From positions 2,790,001 to 2,854,000 of the forward strand of contig OX359201.1 in NCBI GenBank assembly GCA_947172415.1: DNA of 64,000 nt, read 5' to 3'. A program made the translations under genes and the position numbers. Of the stretch, positions 47,828 through 59,238 are shown in pieces; the first letter of the stretch is position 1; each line of letters opens with the position of its first letter. The DNA comes from Chondrosia reniformis (lineage: Eukaryota; Porifera; Demospongiae; Chondrillida; Chondrillidae). Below the pieces are notes generated by a model, which had not been told where the DNA came from, did not search any database, and worked only from the letters and a program-made list of their open reading frames with translations.

Positions 47828-50800
47828 GTTTTATGTTGTTTGTATATACTAGTTGCATGTACTAGTTGTGTGTACTAGTTCTATGTATTAACTGTATGTA
47901 TTAGTTATGTACTAGTTGAATATACTAGTTCTAATAACTAGGTGTATGTACTAGTACTGGTAATATTTACTTGTTGCAGGTACTAGTTTTATGCACTACT
48001 TTTATGTACTAGTAAAGTTAAATTTACTAATTATAGGTGTTAGCTGTATGTAGTAGTTGTATGTTATAATTGTTTCAACTAGTTGTATGTACTAATTGTA
48101 TGTGCTAGTTTTATGTACTAGATGTATGTACTAATTGTATGTAATAATTCTACGCACTAATTGGAGTTATAATTTAATATACTAGTTGTATGTACTATAT
48201 ATATGTTCTAGTTATATGTGTATGTTCTTGTCATAGGTACTAGTTGTAAGTACAAGTTGCATGAACTCGTGGTATGTACTAGTACTGGTAATATTTACTA
48301 ACTTTAGGCACTAGTTGAATGTACTAGTTGTATGTACTAGTTCAAGTTATATTTACTAGTTAAATTTACTAGTTGTATGTCCCAGATGTATGTACTAATT
48401 GTATTTAATAATTCTATATACTAGTTGTAGTTCTAGTTTAATGTACGTACTATTTATATATACTAGTTAGATGTGTATGAACTAGGTATATGTACTAGTT
48501 GTACGTACTAGATGTATGTGCTAGTTGTATGTACTAGTTGTGTGTACTAGCTGTGTGTACTAGTTTTATGTATTAGTTGTATGTAGTAGTTGTATTTACA
48601 TGTTTTAGGCACTAGTTGTATCTACTAGATGTATGTACATTTTATGTTTTAGTTATATGTTGTAGTTGTTTGTACTAGTTATATGTACTAGTGGTATGTA
48701 CTAGTTGTTTATGCTAGATACTAGTTGTATGTAGTAGTTGTATGTACTAGATGTATATAGTATATGTATGTACTAGTTATATGTTCTAATTATTAGTTGT
48801 ATGAACAAGTTATATGTACTATTTGTATGTACTAATTGTACTACATGTGTGTACTACATCTATGTACTAGCTATATGTAGTAGTTGCATGTTCTAGTTGT
48901 ATATACTAGTTGTATGTACTAGTTGTTTGGACTAGTACTAGCTATATTTACTAGTTGTAAGTACTAGTTGTATGTGGTAGTTGTATATAGTAGTTGTATG
49001 TACAAATTGTATGTATTAGTTGTGTGAACTAGTTGTATGTATATATGTATTAGTTGAATGTTCTAGTTGAAGGTACTAGTTGTTTGTACTTGTTGTAGGT
49101 TCTTGTACTAGTTATACTAGGTACTAGCCAGGAATTATTTTATGTACTAGCTGTATGTACTGGTTTTATGAACTAGTTGTAGGTACTAGTTGTTTGTACT
49201 AGTTGTATGTAATAGTTGTATTTACTATTTGTATGTACTAGTTATATGTTTGTGAACTAGTTATATGTACTAGTTGTATACACTAGGTGTATGTATATAC
49301 TATTATAATTACTAGGTGTATGTGTTGTACTAGTTATATGTAGTACTAGTTGTATGTCCTAGTTGTATGTCCAAGTTGTTTGTACTAGTTGTATGCAGTA
49401 GCTAGGTACTAGTTTTATATACAAGTTGTTACGTTCTATGAACTCATTGTATATACCAGTTTCTAGTTGTATGTACTAGTTGTATGTACTATGTGTATGG
49501 ACTATTTATAATTACCAACTTTATGTTTGTGTACTAGCTATATGTACTAATTGTATTCACTAGCATTGTGTACTAGTTGCATGTATTATTTATAATTTCT
49601 GGGTATATGTGTATGTAGTAGTTATATGTAGTAGGTGTGTGTACTAGCTATATGTCCTAGTTATTTGTACTAGTTGTATGTAGGAGTTATGTACGAGTTG
49701 TACGTATAAACAAGTTGTATGTAGTAGCTTTGTTCTAGTTGTATATACAAGTTGTAATTTCTAGTATTATGTACTCGTTCTATGAACTAGTTGTATGTAC
49801 TACTTTCTAGTTGTGTGTACTAGTTGTATGTACTAGTTGTGTATACTATTTGTATGGACTAGTTATATACTAGATGTAAGTACTAGTTGTATGTGCTAGT
49901 TGTATGTCCTAGTTGAATTTACTACTTGTGTGTACTAGTTGTATGTACTCGTAGTATGTACTAGGGGTATGTACCTGTTATATGTACTAGTTGTAGGTTC
50001 TAGTACTACTAATACTAGATACTTAGTAGGTATTAGTTGTATGTAGAAGTGCCAGTTATATTAATTAATTATATTAGATGGATGTACTAGTTATGTACAA
50101 GTTGTATGTTCTAGTAGTATTAACTAGTGGTACGTACTAGTACTGGTAATATTTACTAACTGTAGCCACTAGTTGTATGTATTAGTTGTATGTAATAGCA
50201 CATGTTATATTAACTAGTTGTATGTACTAGTTGAATGTAATAGTTGTATGAATTAGTTGTATGTACTAGTACAAGTTTTACTTACTAGTTGTAGGTATTA
50301 GTTGTATATACTAGTTGTATGTGGTAGTTGTATGTTGTACTTGTATGAACTAGTTTTATGTACTAGTTGTATGTACTAGTTATATACTAGTTGTGTGTAT
50401 TAGTTGTATATACTAGTTGTATGTACTAGTTGTGTGTATATACTAGTTGTATGTATTAACTGTATGTATTATTTATGTACTAGTTGCATATACTAGTTCT
50501 AATAAGTAGTTGTATGTACTAGTACTGGTAATATTTACTAGTTGTAGGTACTAGTTTTATGCACTAGTTGTATGTACTAGTACAATTTAAATTTAGTAAT
50601 TATAGGTATTAGTTGTATGTAGTAGTTGTATGTTCTAATTGTTTGAACTAGCTGTATGTACTAATTGTATGTAATAATTCTATATACTAGTTGGAGTTCC
50701 AGTTTAATCTACTAGTTGTAGGTACTATATTTATGTACTAGTTATATGTCTATGTTCTAGTCATAGGTACTAGTTGTAAGAACAAGTTGCATTAACTAGT

Positions 50801-51690
50801 GGTATGTACTAAAACTGGTAATATATACTAACTGTAGGCACTAGTTGCATGTACTAGTTGTGTGTTCAAGTCTATAGTATATTTACTAGTTGTATGTCCT
50901 AGTTCTTTGTACTAGTTGTATGTACTAGTTGGATGTACTAGTTGTATGTACTAGTTGTGTGTTCTAGTTGTGTCTACTACTTGTATGTACAGGTTGTATG
51001 TACTAGTTGTATGTACTAGTTGTATGTACTAGTTGTATGTACTAGTTGTGTGTTCTAGTTGTGTCTACCACTTGTATGTACAGGTTGTATGTACTAGTTG
51101 TATGTACAAGTTGTATTTACTAGTTGTATTTACTAGTTGTATGTACTAGTTATATGTCCTAGTTGTATGTACTAGTTGTGTGTACTAGCTGTGTCTACTA
51201 CATGTATGTACTAGTTGTATGTACTAGTTGTATGTACTAGTTGTGTGTACTAGTTCTGTCTACTACATGTATGTACTAGTTGTATGTTCTAGTTGTATGT
51301 GCTAGTTGTATTTACATGTTTTAGGCACTAGTTGTATCTACTAGATGTATGTACATTTTATGTACTAGTTATATATAGTAGTTGTTTGTACTAGTTATAC
51401 GTACTAGTTGTATGTAGTAGTTATATGGACCAGATGAATGTACTAGTTGTATTTAATAGTTTTATGTACTAGTTATATGTGCTTGTTTTATGTAGTAGTA
51501 TATGTACCAGTTGTATGTACTATTTTTATGTACCAATTAAATGTACTAGTTTTAGGTTCTAGTACTAGTTTATTAAATCCTAGGTAGGTACTAGTTGTAT
51601 GTACTCTTTGTGTGTACTAATTGTAGGCATTAGTTGTATGTACTAGTTGTATGTACTGGTTGTATGTACTACTTTAATGTACTCGTTATA
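47828..51690 (-). repeat. 13-bp satellite, inverted orientation
   Basis: Array with higher-order markers AACTGTATGTATTA… at 47890 and 50458, 2.57 kb apart. Confidence 0.9.
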
Positions 51691-52228
51691 CAGTGAAAAC
51701 TGGTTAACACGAAGTCGCTTTACACAATAAATTGCTTAACACAAACAAATTGCCGAGACGAAGTTATTTACCACACTAAATATACTCTTTTACGCAAAAA
51801 GTGCCTGTTAATGCGAAGGCATTAACACAAGTAATGTGTTCGCGAAGACAAATTTCCGACTTAGAGAGCCTTTTGGCGTCAATCTTTTCGATCTTGAAAT
51901 CTATCGAGTAGCTTCGTTGCTTATAAAATGTACGACATTCCCAATTCGACACTGTCTACTTTCTTGAAGAACAGGACTAAAGTCGAGGGAAAAAACTCCA
52001 GCACCAACAGGAGTAGTAAACGCCTTCGCGAAGCAGCCTACTCTGATATCGACGAAGCTCTCTCTTGCGTATGCAGTTCATTTTTAGTGTATCAATGTGT
52101 TTATATCCATATATATATATACACCCTGGATCATTACATTACATGTATGGAATCGGATAACAAGAAATACTCTTAACGAGAAATGATTTGGCCTGCACCG
52201 TGAATTTCTCGTTAACTAGTTTTCACTC
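51691..52228 (+). mobile_element. Internally deleted Tigger/pogo-type DNA transposon
   Basis: Starts with CAGTGAAAACTGGTTAAC right after a TA (51689-51690) and ends with GTTAACTAGTTTTCACT near 52228. The two ends are inverted copies at about 20 of 24 positions. TIRs starting CAGT plus a TA duplication and a CENP-B-like N-terminal domain inside identify the pogo/Tigger group. At 538 bp against the 2-3 kb usual for Tigger, the catalytic DDE part is gone. The right-hand TA is no longer clear. Confidence 0.8.
51928..52176 (+). pseudogene. Tigger transposase N-terminal remnant (CENP-B-like HTH)
   Basis: The first ~48 residues (YDIPNSTLSTFLKNRTKVEG … KRLREAAYSDIDEAL) match the CENP-B/Tigger N-terminal helix-turn-helix and the start of the second DNA-binding part, where IP-x-STLSTFLKN and the final EAL are typical. 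After that the frame runs into TA-rich sequence (YIHIYIYTLDHYI) and stops. The second HTH half and the DDE domain are missing. It could bind its own TIRs at best. Confidence 0.75.
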
Positions 52229-52610
52229 AATTTGTATGTACTAGAGATATATACTAGTTTTATGTACTAGATATATGTAGTAGTTGTTTGTACTAGTAAT
52301 TCGTACTAGTTGTACTTACTATTTATATGTACTAATTGTATATACTAGTTGTATTTACTAGTTGTATGTAGAAGTTGTATGTAGTAGTTGCATGTACTAG
52401 TTATGTACTAGTTGCATATACAAGTTGTACGTTCTAGTATTATGTACTCGTTCTATGAACTAGTAGTATGTACTAGCTTTATGTACTAGTTGTGTATACT
52501 AGTTGTTGATTCTTGTGCTAATTATTCTAGGTACTAGGTAGGTTCTAGTTGTATGTACTAGTTGAATGTAATAGTTGTATGAATTAGTTGTATGTACAAG
52601 TACAAGTTAT
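52229..52610 (-). repeat. 13-bp satellite, inverted orientation
   Basis: Higher-order unit matching 61345-61595. It ends with AAGTACAAGTTAT (52598-52610), the left copy of the Penelope target duplication. Confidence 0.9.
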
Positions 52611-53555
52611 GGAATAAGGATTTCTTCTAACTGCGTCGAACTTATCTTTGTAAAGGTTCATCTTTCGACTTTTAGAGCGTCTAGAGACGCAGTTTTTTTG
52701 CCTCAGGGACAGAGCGGAGAAGATCTGTGGTGCAGGATCCAGTGTCCTCCAAGAGGAAAAAGAGCACCTGAAAGGGGTACTCCAGGCCAACGGATACCCC
52801 AGTAAGCTTGCTGCTAGACACATGAAGAAGAGACAACGGAACCAGGGAAGTAGGGTAGATGGTGAACGTAAACCTTTTATTCCATATGTGAAAGGCCTCA
52901 GTGAAATGATCTCCAGAACATGCCGGAAGATGAACATTGAAACCACTACACAAAGCAGAGATCACTGAGGAGTATTCTCTCTAGGCCTAAACAACCCCAG
53001 CCTACCATGGATATTAAAGGTGTCGTTTACCAGATCCCCTGTTCCAATTGCCCTGCAGTGTACACTGGAGAAACTGGAAGAACACTAAAAGTCAGGATGG
53101 CGGAGCACAAATGTGCCGTCAGGATGGGGGATGTGAACAATGGCTCAGCTGTTCACCCCCTCAAAAACCGGCCATCCAATTGAGTGGAGCCAAGCCAGAG
53201 TGGTGGAGAGGGAAGAGAACTGGTACAGAAGAAGAATTAAGGAAGCCCTGAAGATCCAACAATGTCGGGTAAGAATGAACTTAGATCAAGGATTTGTACT
53301 AAGAAGTGGTTGGAAACCCTTTTTTATGAATACTCCCTTCACCTCTCCTTCCCCCGGAAATGATGTAACCGATGATATCACTAATGAGGTAATCGAAAAT
53401 GGCGTGAAAAGATGCCTATAAATGAAGACACCCTGAATACCACCACCAGTCACTGAAGAAGAACCCCAGGGTCAAAACGTTTGGCAGACAGAAGAATTGG
53501 AAAAAACTGCCTCTCTAGACACTCTAAAAGTTGAAATATGAACCTTTACAAAGAT
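52611..53555 (+). mobile_element. Short Penelope-like element with inverted ends and 13-bp target duplication
   Basis: The first ~87 bp (52611-52697) are an inverted copy of the 3' terminal region. The rest is a plus-strand 3' portion including the endonuclease region (53140-53421) and the pseudo-LTR. It is flanked by AAGTACAAGTTAT at 52598-52610 and 53556-53568. Satellite paralogs at about 42340 and 61590 show the uninterrupted site, confirming the duplication. It is 5'-truncated and broken, and the coding remnants are close to those at 47 kb. Confidence 0.8.
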
Positions 53556-56500
53556 AAGTACAAGTTATATTTACTAGTTGTAGGTATCAGTTGTATGTAG
53601 TACTTGTATGTTCTAATTGCATGAACTAGTTTTATGTACTAGTTGTGTGTACTAGTTATATACTAGTTGTATGTAATAGTTGTATACTATTTGTATGTGT
53701 TAACTGTGTGTATTAGTTATGTACTAGTTGCATGTACTAGTTCTAATAACTAGTTGTATGTACATACACTGGTAATATTTACAAGTTGTAGGTCCTAGTT
53801 TTATGCACTAATTGTACATACTAGTACAAGTTAAATTTACTAATTATAGGTATTAGTTGTATGTAGTAGTTGTATGTTTTAATTGTCTGAACTAGTTGTA
53901 TGTACTAGTTATGCACTAGTTATATGTATAGTTTTATGTACTATTTCTGTGTACTAGTTGTTTGTACTAATTGTATACTACTTGTATGTACTATTTGTAG
54001 GTACTTATTGTATGTACTAGGTGTATGTACTATTTATAGGTACCAGTTATATGTGTATGTACTGGTTATATGTAGTAGTTGGGTACTAGTTATAGGTACT
54101 TGTTTGATGTACTAGTTGTATATACTGGTTTTATGTACTAGTTGCAGGTTCTAGTAATAATAAACCTACGTACTAAGTAGGTACTCGTTGTATTTACTAG
54201 TACTAATTAAATTAACTAGTTGTAGGTACTAGTTATATGTACTAGTTGAATGTAATAGTTATATGTACTAATTGCATATACTATTTGAGTGTACTAGTTG
54301 TATGTACAAGTTTTATGTACTAGTTTAATGTACTAATTATCTACCATTTGTAAGTACTATTTGTATGTTCTAATTGTATGTCCTAGTTGTTTGTACTAGA
54401 TGTATGTACTAGATGTATGTACTAATTGTATGAAATAATTCTATATACTAGTTGGAGTTCCAGTTTAATGTACTAGTTGTATCTACTAGTTGTGTATACT
54501 AGATGTATGTACTAGTTGTGTACTAGTTGTGTTTACTACTTGTATGTACTAGTTGTATGTCCTAGTTGTTTGTACTAGTTGTATGTACTAGATGTAGGTA
54601 CTAATTGTATGAAATAATTCTATATACTAGTTGGAGTTCCAGTTTAATGTACTAGTTGTATGTACTATATTTATGTACTAGTTATATCTCTATGTTCTAA
54701 TCATAGGTACTACTTGTAAGTACAAGTTGCATAAACTAGTGCTGGTAATATTTACTAACTTTAGGCACTTGTTGTATGTACTAGTTGTATGTGCTGGTCC
54801 AAATTATATTTACTAGTTGTATGTACTAGTTGTATGTACTAGTTGTATATACTAGATATATGTACTAGTTGTGTACTAGTTGTGTCTGCTACTTGTATGT
54901 ACTAGTTGTATGTACTAGTTGTATTTACTAGTTGTATTTACTAGTTGTATGCACAAGTTGTATGTACGAGACGTATGTACTTTATTTATTAGATATTTAT
55001 AGTAGTTGTTTGTACTAGTTATATGTACTAGTTAGGTACTAACTGAATGTACTAGTGTTATGTACTAGTTGTATGTGCTGGTCCAAATTATATTTACTAG
55101 TTATATTTACTAGTTGTATGTACTAGTTGTATATACTAGATGTATGTACTAGTTGTGTACTAGTTGTGTCTACTACTTATATGTACTAGTTGTATGCACT
55201 AGAAGAAGTTATATTTACTAGTTTTAGGTATCAGTTGTATGTACTAGTTGTAGGTAGTACTTGTATGTTCTAATTGCTTGAACTAGTTTTATGTACTAGT
55301 TGTTTGTACTAGTTATATACTAGTTGTATGGACTAGTTGTGTCTACTATTAGTATGTATTAACTGTGTGTTTTAGTTATGTACTAGTTGCTGGAACTAGT
55401 TCTAATAACTAGTTGTATGTACTAGTACTGGTAATATTTACTAGTTGTAGGTGCTAGTTTTATGCACTAGTTTCATGTACTACTTGTATGTACTAGTTGT
55501 GGGTACTAGTTTTATGCACTAGTTTTATGTACTAGTTCAAGTTATTTTTACTAATTATAGGTATTAGTTGTATGTAGTAGTTGTATGTTCTAATTGTTTG
55601 AACTAATTGTATGTACTAATTGTATGTACTAGTTATATGAACTAGTTTTAAGTACTAGGTCCATGTACTAGTAGTATGCACTAGTTTTATGTACTACTTG
55701 TGTGTACTATTTGTATGTACTATTTGTATGTACTAGGTGTATGTAATATTTATATTTACCAGTTATATGCGTATGTACTAGTTATATGTAGTAGTTCGGT
55801 ACTGGTTATAGGTACTAGTTGTAAGTTCCAGTACTAGTAAAACTAGGTACTAAGTAGGTACTGATTGTATCTACTAGTTGTATCTGCTAGTACAAGTTAT
55901 ATCTAATAGTTACATTTACTAGTTGTATGTACTAGTACAAGTTATATTTATTAGTTATATTTACTAGTTGTATATACTAGTTGTTTGTACTGGTTTTATA
56001 TTCTAGTTGTATGTACTAGTTGTAGTACTAGTTGTAGTACTAGTTGTATGTACTAGTTGTATGAAATAATTATACGTCACAATTGAAGTTCTAGTTTAAA
56101 GTACTAGTTGTATGGACTATTTATATGGACTAGTTATATGTGTATGTTATAGTCATAGGTACTAGTTGTATGTGCTAGTTGTATGAACTAGTGCTATGTA
56201 CTAGTTATATGTTCTAGTTCCATGCACTAGTTTCTAGTTGTATGTAGTAGTTGTATGTACAACTAATATGAACTAGTTTTATGGACTAGTTGTATGTACT
56301 ATGGTATGTACTATTTATATGTACTAGCTATATGTGTATGTACTAGTTATACGTAGTGGTTGCTTGGACTAGTTATATGTACTAGTGGTATTTACTAGTT
56401 GTATGTACTATTAATGGTAATATTTACTAGTTGTAAATACTAGTTGTATGTTGAAGTTGTATGTACTAGTACAAGTTATGTTTACTAGTTGTAGGTATTA

Positions 56501-58031
56501 GTTGTATGTACTAATTGTATGTAGTAGTTGTATGTTGTAATTGTATGAACTAGATTTATGTCCTAGTTGTATGTACTAGTTATATACTAGTTGAATGTTT
56601 TAGTTCTCTATACTAGTTGTATGTACTAGTTGTGTGTACTAGTTGTATGTATTAACTGTATGTATTAGTTATGTACTAGTTGCATATACTAGTTCTAATA
56701 ATAGTTGTATGTACTAGTACTGGTAATATTTACTATTTGTAGGGAGTAGTTTTATGTACTAGTTGTATGTACTATATAATATAAGTTAAATTTACTAATT
56801 ATAGCTATTAGTTGTATGTAGTAGTTGTGTGTTCTAATTGTTTGAACTAGTTGTATGTACTAATTGTATGTACTAGTTAAGAACTAGTTATATGTATAGT
56901 TTTATGTACTATTTCTGTTTAGTAGTTGAATGTACTAATTGCATACTACTTGTATGTACTAGTTGTATGTACTATTTGTAGGTTCCTATTGTACAAACGA
57001 GGTGTATGTACTATTTATATGTACCAGTTATATGTGTATGTACTAGTTATATGTAGTTGTTGGGTAGTAGTTATCGGTACTTGTTTGATGTACTAGTTGT
57101 ATATACTGGTTTTATGTACTAGTTGCAAATTCTAGTATTAGTAAAACTAAGTACTAAGTAGGTACCCGTTGTAAGTACTAGTACTAATTAAATTAACCAG
57201 TTGTTGGTACTAGTTATATGTACTAGTTGAATGTAATAGTTGTATGTACTTATTGCATATACTATTTGTGTGTACTAGTTGTATGTACCAGTTGTGTGTA
57301 CTATATTTATGTAATAGTTATATGTGTATGTTCTAGTTCTAGGTACAAGTTGTAAGTACAAGTTGCATGAACTAGTGGTATGTACTAGTACTGTAATATT
57401 TACTAACTTTAGGCCCTAGTTGTATGTACTAGTTTAAGTTATATTTACTAGTTATATTTACTGGTTGTTTGTCCTAGTTGTTTGTACTAGTTGCATGTAC
57501 TAGATGTATGTACTAATTGTATGTAATAATTCTATGTACTAGTTTGAGTTCTAGTTTAATTTACATACTATTTATATATACTAGTTATATGTGTATGTGC
57601 TAATTATATGTACAAGTTGTATGTACTAGTTATATGAACTAGTTGTATGTACTAGTTTTGTGTAGTAGTTGTATTTACTAGTTGTATGTACTAGTTGTAA
57701 GCACTAGTTGTATGTACGAGATGTATGTACTTTTTATGTACTAGTTACATATAGTAGTTTTTTGTACTAGTTATATGTACTAGTTATGTACTTGTTGTAT
57801 GTTCTAGTTGTATGAACTAGAAGTATTAACTAGTGGTATGTACTATAACTGGTAATATTTACTATCTCTAGCCACTAGGTGTATGTACTAGTTGTACATA
57901 CAAGCACTTGTTATATTTACTAGTTGCAGGTACTAGTTTTATGTACTAATTGAATGTAATAGTTTTATGTCCTAGTACAAGTTATATTTACTAGTTGTAG
58001 GTATTAGTTGTATATACTAGTTGTATGTATT
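53556..58031 (-). repeat. 13-bp satellite, inverted orientation
   Basis: Array with the higher-order marker at 53702, 55361 and 56654. No gene. Confidence 0.9.
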
Positions 58032-59238
58032 CGCTAGTGGAACATGTCAACACTTCCGCAAATTTTCAAAAAAACTCGCTAACTAAGACTCTTTTTTATT
58101 TATTCTATTTTACTTTAGAAACATCGTATCGTTAAACAAATTATATAGAATTGAAGAGCTATTCTTTCTTAATATTTTGGCTACAACAGCGTCACTATTG
58201 CAGGCTTAAAGGAGAAGGGAAGCGGCCGTAAGTGATAGGTGCCAAATCGGCAAAAACGTTTTACCAGACAGTGGAAAATACGTAAATAGAATAAATGGTG
58301 ACACCAATCTATGAAGGACAATGATATCTAACGATTGTATATATACTCCTTTTAAATTCCCTTTAGTTTTTGAATTATAATCGAAAACGTGTTTTCTTTC
58401 CTTAATCAGGCGCCTCTAGTACTTCATATCTCAGTTAAACAAGGGAATATTCCAGGAGTATAAATACAACTTTTAGGCTGTTACTTACTGAAGAGATTGT
58501 TGTCAAAAAATGGTTTGATATGCAATCCTCCACTGTCTGGTAATCGGTTCGTTTTCCATTTGTCTCTTCTCCTTCAAATAACGGTATTGTCATGTGACAG
58601 TCAGCCTAATACTGGTAGTGTTGCAATCATACAATGACGTCTTATGACGTTGCATATGCACCCAAATATTTGGTAATACGTTGATATGTCAAGTATGGCT
58701 TCTCGGTAGCGCCCCTTGATCGAAGTTTTTTGTTGTCGTAAGAGGTAAGTGGAAACAGTAAGCATATTGCATGTCTACTAATATCTATGTAATTATCAAT
58801 GGCGAGAATGTATGAACAATTAACAAAGTATAATCAAAAAAATAGAACGTTTTGGTCACGTATAGGTCTTACTTCTTCAGCTATTATACGACGTTAATAA
58901 TAGCTGAGGAATTAAGGCTTACATGACCGAAATGTTCTATTCTTCTTTTGATTAATAACTTGGTATAATCAAAAGAAAAATAGAACGTTTCGGTCACAAA
59001 GGCCTTTATTGGCCTTCCTCCGTCGTTGGCCTTCCTCCGCTATACTATCAGAATTTTTCACAATTGATAATTTAACATCGATAACGAGTAGTGATGCCTC
59101 GTGATGTTTCAGTGGCTGTTGCTCCACTTCACGCGCAGGTCACATGCTAGAGAAACTTCCACCTGGAATGTGACACCTCTGTAGGCGCTAATATAACGTT
59201 TACAAAAATCGGAAATTCGTAGACATGTTCCTCATGCG
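58032..59238 (+). mobile_element. 1.2-kb TIR element, relative of the 36-39 kb element
   Basis: The left end CGCTAGTGGAACATGTC and the right end (ending GACATGTTCCTCATGCG, 59222-59238) are inverted copies with a few changes. Bases 58032-58560 are homologous to 35997-36490 and bases 58835-59238 to 1-355. It lacks the CCCH gene and the tandem arrays. Inside is an inverted repeat with 40-bp arms (58914-58953 and 58968-59007). The flanks can be read as a 28-bp duplication of satellite, or as a 2-bp TT, because the target itself is repetitive. No coding sequence of note. Confidence 0.6.
58914..59007. repeat. Inverted repeat with 40-bp arms inside TIR element
   Basis: Arms 58914-58953 and 58968-59007 agree at about 34 of 40 positions. 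The same structure is found near 51-145 in the first copy. It would form a hairpin around the shared GACCGAAA core. Confidence 0.7.

Noticed and set aside
43960-47840. Target duplication of the large Penelope-like element
   Set aside because: TAGTTGTATGTA on the left and TAGTTTTATGTT on the right agree at 10 of 12 positions, but any two satellite units would agree about as well.
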